From: Metallosphaera cuprina Ar-4
GTDB lineage: Archaea; Thermoproteota; Thermoprotei_A; Sulfolobales; Sulfolobaceae
Assembly: GCF_000204925.1 (NCBI RefSeq)
Contig: NC_015435.1
Coordinates: 1,133,160-1,197,159 of the forward strand
Length of the DNA: 64,000 bases
Direction of reading: 5' to 3'
Shown: positions 46,591-55,445 of the stretch, piece after piece
Position numbering within the stretch: position 1 is the first letter of the stretch
Layout: the number at the start of each line of letters is the position of its first letter
The notes under the pieces: generated by a model
What the model was told of the DNA's origin: nothing
What the model saw: the letters and a program-made list of their open reading frames with translations, nothing else
Database searches by the model: none
Program-made: the position numbers and the translations under genes

Positions 46591-47220
46591 TTATACCTCA
46601 TACGGCACCGTTACGTTAGTCGATATCAGGTCCACCCACATACCGCTCTCCGCGTGACTGGGAATGGGACAAGCTATCCAGTAGTAGCCTGGAGGAAGAT
46701 CGTGAAGCAGACCTGAGACCGTCTCCCCGTTGTAGATTCCTGACCCTCCATTGTACCCAATCTCAAAGATGATCTTCCCATCTTGTGAGAGCTGAACTTG
46801 GTTCGGAATCGGTGTGTTGTTATCCACCACGGCCAAGGCGTGACCTACAGGCTCAGGATTATAAAAGGTGAAGAGAATACTCCAGTTCTCTGGGATATAG
46901 ATCTTCATCTGCCCCTCAGTGGTCCCGTTAAAGTTCAGTGGGTTTGCAGCGGTCGGGGAGGCGTAGAGATATATAAATACCGTCTTGTTCTGTGCGTTAT
47001 AATTTAGCTCAATTGCCCCCGGCGGTAAGGCCTCCATACTCGAGTTACTACTTACGTTGGAAGTTGTCACGTTGGTTGAAGTCATCTCCTCAGTAGAGGA
47101 CGAGCTTGTGTTTGACGTGTTGATATATTTTGATGCGTGAGGGGGACCGTGAGTGAGAATGAACGCTATTGCCCCAGCTATTATCACAATAACAATTACA
47201 GCTATTATCCAAGTTTTCAT
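46591..47220 (-). CDS. Sulfocyanin-like blue copper protein
   Basis: A 209-aa membrane-anchored type I copper protein. It has an N-terminal helix (TWIIAVIVIVIIAGAIAFIL), a Ser/Thr/Asn-rich linker (residues 30-63) and a cupredoxin domain with ligands His in EPVGHALAVV and CX4HX4M in ACPIPSHAESGMW. This is the layout of sulfocyanin (SoxE), which carries electrons to terminal oxidases in the SoxM-type supercomplex of Sulfolobales. No oxidase genes are adjacent, so its partner is encoded elsewhere. Divergent from the next gene. Confidence 0.88.
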   Translation of the reverse strand: MKTWIIAVIVIVIIAGAIAFILTHGPPHASKYINTSNTSSSSTEEMTSTNVTTSNVSSNSSMEALPPGAIELNYNAQNKTVFIYLYASPTAANPLNFNGTTEGQMKIYIPENWSILFTFYNPEPVGHALAVVDNNTPIPNQVQLSQDGKIIFEIGYNGGSGIYNGETVSGLLHDLPPGYYWIACPIPSHAESGMWVDLISTNVTVPYEV

Positions 47221-47295
47221 GAGTTCTCGGTTGTGGAAGAAAATAAAAACTTATACCAAAATTCATCTAACCTTAATAGGAGATTATAGGTAGAG

Positions 47296-48054
47296 ATGAT
47301 AAAATACTCCTTATCGTTGATCTCTTTTTCTTTTGTGCTCTTCTTGTTAATGGAAAGACTTAATCTTCCTCTAGCTCTGGCCGCACTGTCCTCCCTCTCG
47401 TTCTGGACAGGGCTGGGAATACTGGTTTTTAAAAAGGTGGGATGGGGGAGAGGAAAGGTCTACTACTTAACTTTAGTTATCTACCTGTTGTACCATTCGT
47501 TCCTCTATAGCTTCGTTTTGGGGATCCTTGAACCGGGGGGTTTAAAACAAGCTTCAGATCAGGTAATCGGTGCGGGTTTCGGATTCGAGGTCCCTACTCC
47601 ACCTGTCTATTTCCCCCTTTGGGTCTCCCAAGCCTTCGCTTTCTGGGTTATATTCAAGGGATATGAGGCTATTGTCGTCCCGTTCACGCTTTTCATTGGA
47701 GCAGTGTTAGGTAACCTGTTAGGGCTCAACGTCAGAGCGATCTTTAAGCTCTATAACGTAACCGAGACTAAAGCTGCGAGGAGCATCATAACTCTTCCCG
47801 CTCTTGGGATCGTTTCAGGGACCTCCTGTTGTTTGGCCCTGCCCTCAATCGTTCTGTATAGCGTTGCTCTTTCGTTTCCAATACTGTCACCTTCTATTCT
47901 AGCTTTGCTGTCCTCATCCACATACTTCTCATTAGTTTATTACGGACTCCCAATCATATCCTCCGTGGCGTTATACCTTAACTTGAGAGTTCTCTCCAAG
48001 GCTACGCGAGCTTGTGAGCTCGGAAAATCAGCTTTCAAATCGACTTTATCGTAA
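47296..48054 (+). CDS. Polytopic membrane protein, 252 aa
   Basis: Not recognised. It has about six predicted helices with a Gly/Pro-rich loop (GAGFGFEVPTPPVYFPLW) and a Cys pair within a helix (GTSCCLALPSIVLY, about residues 177-190) that might bind metal or form a redox site. It is transcribed divergently from the sulfocyanin gene from a 75-bp shared gap, which hints at a link with copper/electron transfer but is not evidence of one. Confidence 0.6.
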   Translation: MIKYSLSLISFSFVLFLLMERLNLPLALAALSSLSFWTGLGILVFKKVGWGRGKVYYLTLVIYLLYHSFLYSFVLGILEPGGLKQASDQVIGAGFGFEVPTPPVYFPLWVSQAFAFWVIFKGYEAIVVPFTLFIGAVLGNLLGLNVRAIFKLYNVTETKAARSIITLPALGIVSGTSCCLALPSIVLYSVALSFPILSPSILALLSSSTYFSLVYYGLPIISSVALYLNLRVLSKATRACELGKSAFKSTLS

Positions 48055-48219
48055 AACGTCTTAACTACGAGACTCTTCCATCTGTGGTTAATGTACACGC
48101 GAGATCCAGTTCTAAGGTCTTGGTGGACGAAATCTAAACGCTCTCCAGAGACGTCAAGCGCTCACTTACGAATCGTATGGGATACTAAGAGATAAAAGGC
48201 TTCAATTCGGTCTTATCCT

Positions 48220-49371
48220 ATGACAAGAAAAATCCTCATGCATGTCGGTCCAGTTACAATAGACTATGAAGTTTTAGCGGCGGGACTCAGAGGTGACACC
48301 GGTTTCACCTCCCAGGAGTTCATATACGCTATGTCATACTCTATGAAGTTCTTGAGGAAACTAATGGGGGCGGACCAGAGCTACCAACCTTTCATAATCC
48401 CTGGAGGAGGTACCTCAGCCATGGAGAGCGTTACTTCCCTACTGAGGAGGGGAGACAAGGTACTTGTGGTCTCGAACGGCGTGTTTGGAGACAGATGGAA
48501 GCAGATCTTTAACAGGTACTCTGTCGCGGTTGACGTCATCAAGGCGGAGCCTGGAGAGTACGTAAAGCCAGATGATGTGGAGAAGGCCGTAAAGGAGGAG
48601 AAGTACACTTTGGTAGCTATGACTCACGTTGAGACGAGCACAGGCGTCAGAGCCCCGATAGCTGAGATAGCTAAGAGAATAAGGGATAAGGTTGAGCTGA
48701 TAGCGGTGGACGGGGTGAGCAGCGTTGGGGCTGAGAGCGTCAAGACCAAAGAACTTTCAATAGACGTTTACCTCACAGCGAGTCAAAAGGCTATAGGCGT
48801 ACCGCCCGGAGCTGGGCTTCTCGTCCTGTCTGAAAGGGCGGTTTCGAGGCTCTCAGACGAATCGGTAGCTGGATATTACCTCAACCTGAAGAACTGGATA
48901 GACGTGATGAGGAACTTAGAGGACGAAAAGGGATCGTACTTCGCTACATTACCTGTTCACTTGATATTTATGTTGGCCAAGGCCTTTGAATTAATTGAGA
49001 AGGAGGGCCTTGAGAACAGAATAAAGAGACACGAGAGGGTGGCACAAGGTATAAGAGCGGGAATAGAAAGTATGGGCCTGGACATCGTAGCTAAGAGACC
49101 TGAGGCTTACAGCAACACAGTGACTGCCGTTATGGTGAAGAAAGTCAACCCAGCAGAAGTCCTCAAGGCTGTGATACCAGAGGGATTGGAGTTAGCTCCT
49201 GGAGTCCACCCCGCCTTGGCTGGGAAATACTTCAGGATAGGTCATATGGGTTGGGTGAACCAGAACGACGTGATAACTACCATTGCGGTGTTAGAGAGGG
49301 TCCTGAAGAGGCTCGGAGAACCTGTAAACTTAGGAGAGGGAGTTAGAGCGGTACAGCTAACCTTCACCTAA
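48220..49371 (+). CDS. Alanine/serine-glyoxylate (pyruvate) aminotransferase family protein
   Basis: A 383-aa class V PLP aminotransferase. Features are GGTSAMESV near the cofactor phosphate site, [20 protein letters not shown] with the PLP-contacting Asp, and the Schiff-base Lys in [15 protein letters not shown] (about residue 190). Substrate range in the family includes serine, alanine, glyoxylate and pyruvate. In archaea it can supply glycine or serine. Its 3' end overlaps a convergent small membrane-protein gene by 15 bp. Confidence 0.9.
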   Translation: MTRKILMHVGPVTIDYEVLAAGLRGDTGFTSQEFIYAMSYSMKFLRKLMGADQSYQPFIIPGGGTSAMESVTSLLRRGDKVLVVSNGVFGDRWKQIFNRYSVAVDVIKAEPGEYVKPDDVEKAVKEEKYTLVAMTHVETSTGVRAPIAEIAKRIRDKVELIAVDGVSSVGAESVKTKELSIDVYLTASQKAIGVPPGAGLLVLSERAVSRLSDESVAGYYLNLKNWIDVMRNLEDEKGSYFATLPVHLIFMLAKAFELIEKEGLENRIKRHERVAQGIRAGIESMGLDIVAKRPEAYSNTVTAVMVKKVNPAEVLKAVIPEGLELAPGVHPALAGKYFRIGHMGWVNQNDVITTIAVLERVLKRLGEPVNLGEGVRAVQLTFT

Positions 49372-49557
49372 ACGAATCCTCTTTATCAAGGAAGAGATGG
49401 CTAAAACCACGAACAACTCAACTAAGTAATCTATGGATCCTAAGGCCATTACCGTGAACGTTGAGGGAACTCCGTAAACCTCTCTTAAGACACCTAAACT
49501 AACAGGGAAGTCGAAGCACCAAAAAACGAGGGAGAGTAGGAAGTAAGTGATCTTCAT
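49357..49557 (-). CDS. Small membrane protein, 66 aa
   Basis: A 66-aa protein with two predicted hydrophobic helices ([19 protein letters not shown] and [18 protein letters not shown]) and a basic C-terminus. No family recognised. The minus-strand start follows a short AT-rich stretch. It overlaps the aminotransferase gene by 15 bp tail to tail. Confidence 0.45.
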   Translation of the reverse strand: MKITYFLLSLVFWCFDFPVSLGVLREVYGVPSTFTVMALGSIDYLVELFVVLAISSLIKRIRLGEG

Positions 49558-49614
49558 GTGGATAATATTGTTTTAAAAGATTAAAAGCCGAATTATTTCA
49601 GTTGAGTCCCACTC

Positions 49615-50100
49615 TCAAACTGAAACTTTCTTCAGATAGTCCATTATCCCTCCAGATTTGAGTATCTCAAGAGCCATCCCCGTGATTCCCTTTCCCTTAA
49701 GTGTCCTCCCGTTCACCGTAACCTCTCCAGTCTCCACGTTAACCTTCACGAAGTCACCCTCGTTGATCTCCTTCGTCACGTTAGGTAAGACTATTAAGGG
49801 CAGACCGTTGTTTATACAGTTCCTATAGAATATCCTAGCGAAACTTTCAGCTATCACCGCTTTAACTCCCGCAGCTTTCAAAGCTATCGCTGCCTGTTCC
49901 CTTGAGGAACCCATGCCGAACACCTTTCCGGCCACCACGATCACGCCCTTAGATGCCTTCTTGTAGAACTCTGGGTCCAACGGTTCCATCGCGTGTTGAG
50001 CTAGATAAGCTGGATCGGTATACTTCAGATGCCTTGCTGGGATGATTATGTCTGTGTCTATCTTATCTCCGTACTTAAGCACGGTGCCCTCAACTATCAT
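49615..50100 (-). CDS. leuD: 3-isopropylmalate/homoaconitate-type dehydratase small subunit
   Basis: A 161-aa swivelling-domain subunit of the aconitase superfamily. It has [21 protein letters not shown] at the N-terminus and the substrate-side [40 protein letters not shown], scanned over residues 62-100. It isomerises 2- to 3-isopropylmalate in leucine synthesis; related archaeal enzymes act on homocitrate in lysine synthesis. It overlaps the large-subunit gene by 4 bp, so the two are translationally coupled. Confidence 0.9.
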   Translation of the reverse strand: MIVEGTVLKYGDKIDTDIIIPARHLKYTDPAYLAQHAMEPLDPEFYKKASKGVIVVAGKVFGMGSSREQAAIALKAAGVKAVIAESFARIFYRNCINNGLPLIVLPNVTKEINEGDFVKVNVETGEVTVNGRTLKGKGITGMALEILKSGGIMDYLKKVSV

Positions 50101-51344
50101 TGAAGATCCCTCGGATCTGTTATGTAGCCCGTGGCTGCACTAGCAGCTGCGACGGAGGGACCAGAGAGGTAAACCTTAGCGTCGTTGCTTCCCATCCTTC
50201 CTCTGAAGTTCCTTGAACTCGTTGAGACTATGACTTCTCCAGGACCCGCAACGCCGAAGTGACCTCCCAGACAAGGTCCGCACGTACCGTAAGTCACTAC
50301 GCACCCAGCGTTTACCAAGTCCTCTATGTAACCCCTGTTCATGGCCTGTTTAAACATCTCGTATGATGAAGGAATGGCGATACACCTGGTTTTGACTTTC
50401 TTACCCTTTAGTATCTTAGATGCAATCGCGAAATCGGATATCCTACCGTTAGTGCATGAACCTATGTAAACCTGATCAACGGGTACCTTAGACTCTTCCC
50501 TTGCAGTCCTCACGTTATCTACGCTGTACGGAGCCGCGACTAAAGGTTCCATTCTGTTAAGTTCAATAGTGTACTCGTCCTCGTAGTTCGCCCCCTTATC
50601 TGGAGTGATGAGTTCCACTTCCACTCCCCTCATCCCCTTTATGAAGTTCCTAGTCTCAGCGTCGGGGACGAACATCAACGTGTCAGCGTTCATCTCAATC
50701 CCCATATTTGACACCGTTGCCCTGTAATCCATTGGGAAGGCCTTCGGGTCCTCGACGAAAACCTCTATGGACATCCCGTTGAAGTAGTCCGCCTTGAATT
50801 TACCTAGAAGCTCCAGAGCTACGTCCTTTCCGTTTATCCACTCCCCTGGAGTTCCCTTTAGGTTCACCTTAAACGGTTTAGGAACTACTAACCAGGTCTT
50901 ACCAGTTATCACAGCTGCCGCAACGTCACTGGCACCCATCCCCTGAGCGAACGCTCCCACCGCCCCAGAGGTCGTGGTGTGGCTGTCCGCAGCTACTATA
51001 ACCTGTCCTGGTAAAGCGTAGTTCTCTATGAGCAACTCGTGCAGTATGCCTACGTTTATATCGTGGAAGTTAGGCAACTTGTTCTCCCTAACGAACTTCC
51101 TTATGTTACCTTGTATCTCAGCGCTCCTTACGTCTGGAGGAGGAGACAAGTGATCGAAAGCTACAACTACCTTAGCTTTATCAAATATCTTCACCATGTT
51201 AGCCTTCTCCATCACCTCAATCACGTGATAGCCCGTTAGATCGTGGAAAGCGACGATGTCGGTCTTTGCTTCGATCACGTCCCCAGGAGAGACCGCCTTT
51301 CCAGAGGCTCTAGAGAGTATTTTTTCAGTTAGAGTACCTGTCAT
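50097..51344 (-). CDS. leuC: 3-isopropylmalate/homoaconitate-type dehydratase large subunit
   Basis: A 415-aa aconitase-fold catalytic subunit carrying the 4Fe-4S cluster. Cys ligands are in [11 protein letters not shown] and [12 protein letters not shown] (about residues 295-355). Active-site patterns [28 protein letters not shown] and the [10 protein letters not shown] substrate loop are present. The 415-aa archaeal size separates it from the roughly 470-aa bacterial LeuC and fits the group that includes HacA/LysT-like enzymes. First gene of the pair. Confidence 0.93.
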   Translation of the reverse strand: MTGTLTEKILSRASGKAVSPGDVIEAKTDIVAFHDLTGYHVIEVMEKANMVKIFDKAKVVVAFDHLSPPPDVRSAEIQGNIRKFVRENKLPNFHDINVGILHELLIENYALPGQVIVAADSHTTTSGAVGAFAQGMGASDVAAAVITGKTWLVVPKPFKVNLKGTPGEWINGKDVALELLGKFKADYFNGMSIEVFVEDPKAFPMDYRATVSNMGIEMNADTLMFVPDAETRNFIKGMRGVEVELITPDKGANYEDEYTIELNRMEPLVAAPYSVDNVRTAREESKVPVDQVYIGSCTNGRISDFAIASKILKGKKVKTRCIAIPSSYEMFKQAMNRGYIEDLVNAGCVVTYGTCGPCLGGHFGVAGPGEVIVSTSSRNFRGRMGSNDAKVYLSGPSVAAASAATGYITDPRDLQ

Positions 51345-51407
51345 ATCAAGAGAACTTTAGATAAGCTCAAAATAAGTCTTTCATAGAAAAAAGTTCGTTT
51401 TTCGATC

Positions 51408-51554
51408 TCATTTCGCTGAAAGGTAGCCCTTACCGATCTCGTAAGAGATGAACACTTTTCCGCACTTCGGGCAGGACTTTGTAACTACGTTACCTTCCCT
51501 AGTAAGCTTCTCATCAACGACCTGTTTACATACCGGGCAACTTCTCCTGGCCAT
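51408..51554 (-). CDS. Small zinc-ribbon protein, 48 aa
   Basis: A short minus-strand frame encodes a 48-aa protein with two CxxC knuckles: CPVC (residues 6-9) and CPKC (residues 28-31), the zinc-ribbon plan. The C-terminal FISYEIGKGYLSAK completes it. Too short to assign further; such proteins occur in translation, transcription and RNA-processing complexes. It lies between leuC and the second Lrp-like regulator. Confidence 0.65.
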   Translation of the reverse strand: MARRSCPVCKQVVDEKLTREGNVVTKSCPKCGKVFISYEIGKGYLSAK

Positions 51555-51687
51555 AATTTCATCCTCCTCCGAAAAGTATTAAAGCGCGATACCCTTGATA
51601 TATTTGCTTTCAATCTTAGCTAAATTGGGGACAAAAGAAAAGTATAATTTGGACAAGTCATATTATATAACTCTGAGGTAGTAACTC

Positions 51688-52458
51688 ATGGATGAAGTAA
51701 ACAAAAAGATAATATTTTACCTGATGAAGGACTTCAGATATTCGCAAAGGAAGATAGCTAAGGAGCTTAACATCTCCCCTCCTGCGGTTAACTACAGGGT
51801 TGAGAGGATGACTAAAGATAAGATAATTAAGAGAGTTGCCCTCTACGTTAATCCAAACTTTTACGGGAAGTACCACGGTTACGTATCTTTCCCCAACGTG
51901 AAGGAGTGGAAAGGAGAATACGTCTTCAAGGTTAACTGCATTGAGCACTTGAACGTTTACGAAGTGGAGGCGGACTCTATGGAAGCTCTAAAGAGCAAGA
52001 TAAATGATATGATTGCTGATCTTGGAGAGCCTGAAATGATTTACTTCCCTGAACAAACTCCCTACAATCCTTCAATATTTGACATGAAGCTGCTATCAGT
52101 GCTGAAGGAGAACCCAACTATGACCCCCGTTGAGCTCAGCGAGAGACTAAAGGTCTCCTCTAAGACTGTGAGAAGGCATTTGAGATACCTATACAAGAAG
52201 GAGTTCATTAGGCTTGTTCCTATAGTAGACATCAACAGCTCTGGGATAATAATGTACGCCGTGTTCACCAAGAAGGTAGAAATAGCCAAGAAGTTCTTCC
52301 AGTCAACGATGTTTAGAGAGGTCTCAGATAAGAACGCTGGGGTTTTCGTAAATGTAGGAAACTCAATACAGGAGGTCTCAGATAAGATTAAGAAGTTCAG
52401 AGAGTTCGATCCTGAAGCTCAGTTGATGATAGCCGAGTCCTATGACGTGGGCTCCTGA
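51688..52458 (+). CDS. Lrp/AsnC-like regulator with two winged-helix domains (paralogue)
   Basis: A 256-aa paralogue of the protein at 18158-18949. The first HTH covers residues 5-48 (SQRKIAKELNISPPAVNYRVERMTK), the middle region is ferredoxin-like, and the second HTH is at about residues 135-180 (TPVELSERLKVSSKTVRRHLRYLYK). It shares the MDEV(N/D)KKI opening and YF/IPEQ(T/E)P motif before the second domain. No promoter duplication here. Lies 230 bp after leuC's start on the opposite strand. Confidence 0.8.
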   Translation: MDEVNKKIIFYLMKDFRYSQRKIAKELNISPPAVNYRVERMTKDKIIKRVALYVNPNFYGKYHGYVSFPNVKEWKGEYVFKVNCIEHLNVYEVEADSMEALKSKINDMIADLGEPEMIYFPEQTPYNPSIFDMKLLSVLKENPTMTPVELSERLKVSSKTVRRHLRYLYKKEFIRLVPIVDINSSGIIMYAVFTKKVEIAKKFFQSTMFREVSDKNAGVFVNVGNSIQEVSDKIKKFREFDPEAQLMIAESYDVGS

Positions 52459-52558
52459 CCTAGGTAATCTACAGCTTCCTAAAACCCTGATTGACTCCCA
52501 AACTGTTGGGTAATACTAAGCCGCACTGTTGATAAAGTTTTACCACAAGCTATGAAGT

Positions 52559-54517
52559 GTGGCGTTCGCTTTCACACTCAACGATAAGTCATTCCTAGTG
52601 TCCGATGGAGAGATAAAGGAGTTAAGGGAAAGAGTGAAGGCTAAGGACCCGGTAGTGGGTTACGTAGTTTCGCTCCAAGACGATAGGATAAAGTTCACGA
52701 AGGTACCCCTCTACTCTTGCGAGAGGATAAAGTACTTCTCAGGGATTTTAAAGGAGTTCCATCCCAACTTCGTAGCTATATTTGAGTCCTCAGACTCGGC
52801 CTGTGCACTCTTCAACCCCCCTACCTTAATAAAGGGGTTAACCTACGACCTGATTAACGGGAGACCTTTCCTGAGGGGCGACAAGAGGTCAATACTAAAC
52901 TCCTTTGACAGCTACGAAGTCGTGAAGTTCGCCTTAGACAAGTATAAGGACAAGGAGGTTATGAGACAGTCCGTCATTTCCTTATCTAAGTTAGGGAAAT
53001 GTGAGGAGGCCATAGAGGTCTTCTCCTCCTTAGACGAGAGGTTCCCGGAGGAGTCTCTGGCTGCCGCTGAGTGCTACGAGAGGGTAGGGAGGGAACTGGA
53101 GGCTTTGAAGATCTACTCCTTCTTCTCTGAGGAGAAGTATAGGGAGCTTGAGGCCAGGTTAATCTCTAAGGCTAACTCCCTCATCTCTGAGTACGAGAGG
53201 CAAGGGAACCCCAAACTCTTAATGGAGGCGTTGAACGTCTTACCCACGTACGACGTTCCAGCTGTTAGGTTGGGCTTCCATTACCTGAAGAAGAACAAGA
53301 TGGAGGAGGCAATCAAGTTCTTTGAGGAGGCCGTAAAGAGGAACAAGAGCTTTCAGAACCTGATAATCTTAGGCTCCACTCTCCTAGAGAGAGACCCCAA
53401 GAGGGCGTTAGAAACGTTCGACGAGGCCCAGAAGATGAGGAGGACCGCGCCACTGGCCTACCTGAGGGGGAAGGCTTTCGAGGCCTTGAACTCACCTCCT
53501 CACGCCATCAGGGAGTATCAGTACGCCTGCAGGGAAGGCGTGGTAGAGGCCTGCAGTAAGACCCTACCCTTTACGTCCAGCAGGGTGGACTTCGACCCGG
53601 ACGATTGGATAGGTTACGTTCTGTACGGCTACGAGATACATTCCGTTATAGGGAGAGGGGGCATGGGTTACGTCCTATTAGGTGAGAAGAACTCCAGGAA
53701 GTTCGCCATAAAGGTAATGAAGAGGGAGTACAAGATGGACGAGTTCCTTTACGAGGTGGCTAAGATGCAGGAGATCTCTAAAGGGAGTAAGTACATGGTT
53801 AGGATATTAGCTAACTTCATCGACGAGAACTGGACGGACTACTACGGCTCACCTCCCGCTATAGTCATGGAGTACATGAGTGGGGGGGACTTGAGGAGGA
53901 TACTCGCCGATGAGGAGTACTCGAGCCTAAGGCACTCAGTGAAGTGGGGGGAGGTCGTGTCTCTAATCTACTCGAAGGTCGCTGAGGCAGTCACTCACGT
54001 ACACAAACAGGGCTTCGTACACGCGGACATAAAGCCCTCAAACGTTCTGTTCGATAAGCCCCTTTCTAAGTACGGTGAGGAGGCTGAGGTTCAGCTCCTG
54101 AGGGAGGAGGTCACACCTAAGCTCTCCGACCTGGGTAGCTCGATCAGGATAGGCTCTCCCGTAATCCACTACACCCCCTATTACGCTCATCCTAAACAGA
54201 GGTTCGGGGGGAGAGCCGAAACTGAGATGGACGTTTACTCCTTCACCGTCTCTCTGTACGTGACGTTAACCAATAACTTCCCTTATCCTGAGTGGTTGGA
54301 GAGGGAGATAGAAGAGGCCATATCCTCACCCGAGAGGAGGCCCGACGCCCTGAAGGACTTCTATTCGATAGAGCCTAGGATGGACTACGTTCCCCAAGAA
54401 TTCAGGGAGCTCATCTCGTCAGGACTAAAGGGGGAGGTATCGATGGAACAGATCAAGAGGGATCTAATCAACATAGCCAGATACGATTACAACCTACCTG
54501 TGGAGAGCGTCATTTAA
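52559..54517 (+). CDS. Ser/Thr protein kinase with N-terminal TPR region
   Basis: A 652-aa protein. Residues 1-120 are an unassigned N-domain and 125-350 hold TPR-like repeats. The eukaryotic-type kinase domain begins near 360, with GRGGMGYV loop, ATP-binding Lys385 (FAIKVMK), catalytic loop HADIKPSN (Asp490) and DLG in place of DFG (about residue 524). HAD replaces HRD, so it is an RD-lacking kinase not expected to need activation-loop phosphorylation in the usual way. Start GTG 52559. No membrane helix, so it acts in the cytoplasm. Confidence 0.9.
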   Translation: MAFAFTLNDKSFLVSDGEIKELRERVKAKDPVVGYVVSLQDDRIKFTKVPLYSCERIKYFSGILKEFHPNFVAIFESSDSACALFNPPTLIKGLTYDLINGRPFLRGDKRSILNSFDSYEVVKFALDKYKDKEVMRQSVISLSKLGKCEEAIEVFSSLDERFPEESLAAAECYERVGRELEALKIYSFFSEEKYRELEARLISKANSLISEYERQGNPKLLMEALNVLPTYDVPAVRLGFHYLKKNKMEEAIKFFEEAVKRNKSFQNLIILGSTLLERDPKRALETFDEAQKMRRTAPLAYLRGKAFEALNSPPHAIREYQYACREGVVEACSKTLPFTSSRVDFDPDDWIGYVLYGYEIHSVIGRGGMGYVLLGEKNSRKFAIKVMKREYKMDEFLYEVAKMQEISKGSKYMVRILANFIDENWTDYYGSPPAIVMEYMSGGDLRRILADEEYSSLRHSVKWGEVVSLIYSKVAEAVTHVHKQGFVHADIKPSNVLFDKPLSKYGEEAEVQLLREEVTPKLSDLGSSIRIGSPVIHYTPYYAHPKQRFGGRAETEMDVYSFTVSLYVTLTNNFPYPEWLEREIEEAISSPERRPDALKDFYSIEPRMDYVPQEFRELISSGLKGEVSMEQIKRDLINIARYDYNLPVESVI

Positions 54518-54598
54518 CCTTGTTAACTGGAGGCTTTCTGTCAATCTCATTAAAGCCTTATTAGCGTGGATAAGAGAAGCATTGTAGGGTATTGAAAA

Positions 54599-55441
54599 AT
54601 GTTAGTAAAAACCTTGATGATAACCAACCCTCCAGTGGTTTCGGTAAATGACGGTTTGAAGGAGGCGTTCAAGAAGGTCAACGATAGGGGCTTGGGCAGG
54701 GTCATAGTCGCAGACGAGGTCGTGAAGGGGCTGCTTTCCACCAGGGACCTACTCTCAGTTCTCATTAGTTTCTGTCCCACCTCCTGTACTCAAGCTGACA
54801 TCTATAAGATGGGCGTCTCTCAGGTTTCAAACTACATGACCGTTAACCCTATGGTCATCGAGGAGAACCAGGACGCTCTGGAGGCCATCACGATCATGGT
54901 AACGAGGAACTTCGGTTCGCTCCCTGTTGTGAACATGTTGAAGAGGCCCGTGGGGATAGTCACGGAGAGGGACTTCCTCCTCATGTTTCAGGACTTGGAT
55001 CAAATGTTCTCTATCTCGAACTTCATCACTCCCAAGGTGAACACGGTGTTTAAGGAGACCCTCCTAGAGCAGGCAGTGAGGCAGATGTTGAGGAGGGGCT
55101 TCAGGAGGTTGCCGGTTATAGATGAGGAAGGGAGGGTAGTAGGGATAGTGACCGCGGCCGACGCCGTGAAGGCTGCAGCTAAGATGGTGGAGAAATTAGA
55201 ACCTGAGCTTTTCTTCTCCAGAAGAGTTAAAGACGTCATGAAGACTCCGGTCATAACGATAGACGAGGAGAGGTCAGCTAACGAAGCAGCAGCTCTCCTA
55301 ATAACTAAGGGGATAGGAGCCCTCATGGTCTTGGATAAGGAGGGGAGGGCAAAGGGGATAATTACGGAGAGGGACCTCCTCATAGCCTTACACTACCAAC
55401 TACATCTCCCCTACGTTAGGGGAAGAAACGCTCGCGTGTAG
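54599..55441 (+). CDS. Four-CBS-domain protein
   Basis: A 280-aa protein with four tandem CBS domains (two Bateman modules). Repeated patterns are [67 protein letters not shown] and so on through [28 protein letters not shown] ending in [12 protein letters not shown] modules bind adenosyl nucleotides and sense energy state. No catalytic partner domain is fused. Its stop is 4 bp before the topoisomerase TTG start, so the two genes share a message. Confidence 0.9.
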   Translation: MLVKTLMITNPPVVSVNDGLKEAFKKVNDRGLGRVIVADEVVKGLLSTRDLLSVLISFCPTSCTQADIYKMGVSQVSNYMTVNPMVIEENQDALEAITIMVTRNFGSLPVVNMLKRPVGIVTERDFLLMFQDLDQMFSISNFITPKVNTVFKETLLEQAVRQMLRRGFRRLPVIDEEGRVVGIVTAADAVKAAAKMVEKLEPELFFSRRVKDVMKTPVITIDEERSANEAAALLITKGIGALMVLDKEGRAKGIITERDLLIALHYQLHLPYVRGRNARV

Positions 55442-55445
55442 CCAG

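Noticed and set aside
49615-51344. Aconitase rather than isopropylmalate/homoaconitate dehydratase
   Set aside because: Separate large and small subunits of 415 and 161 aa are the LeuC/LeuD arrangement, whereas aconitase is a single long chain.
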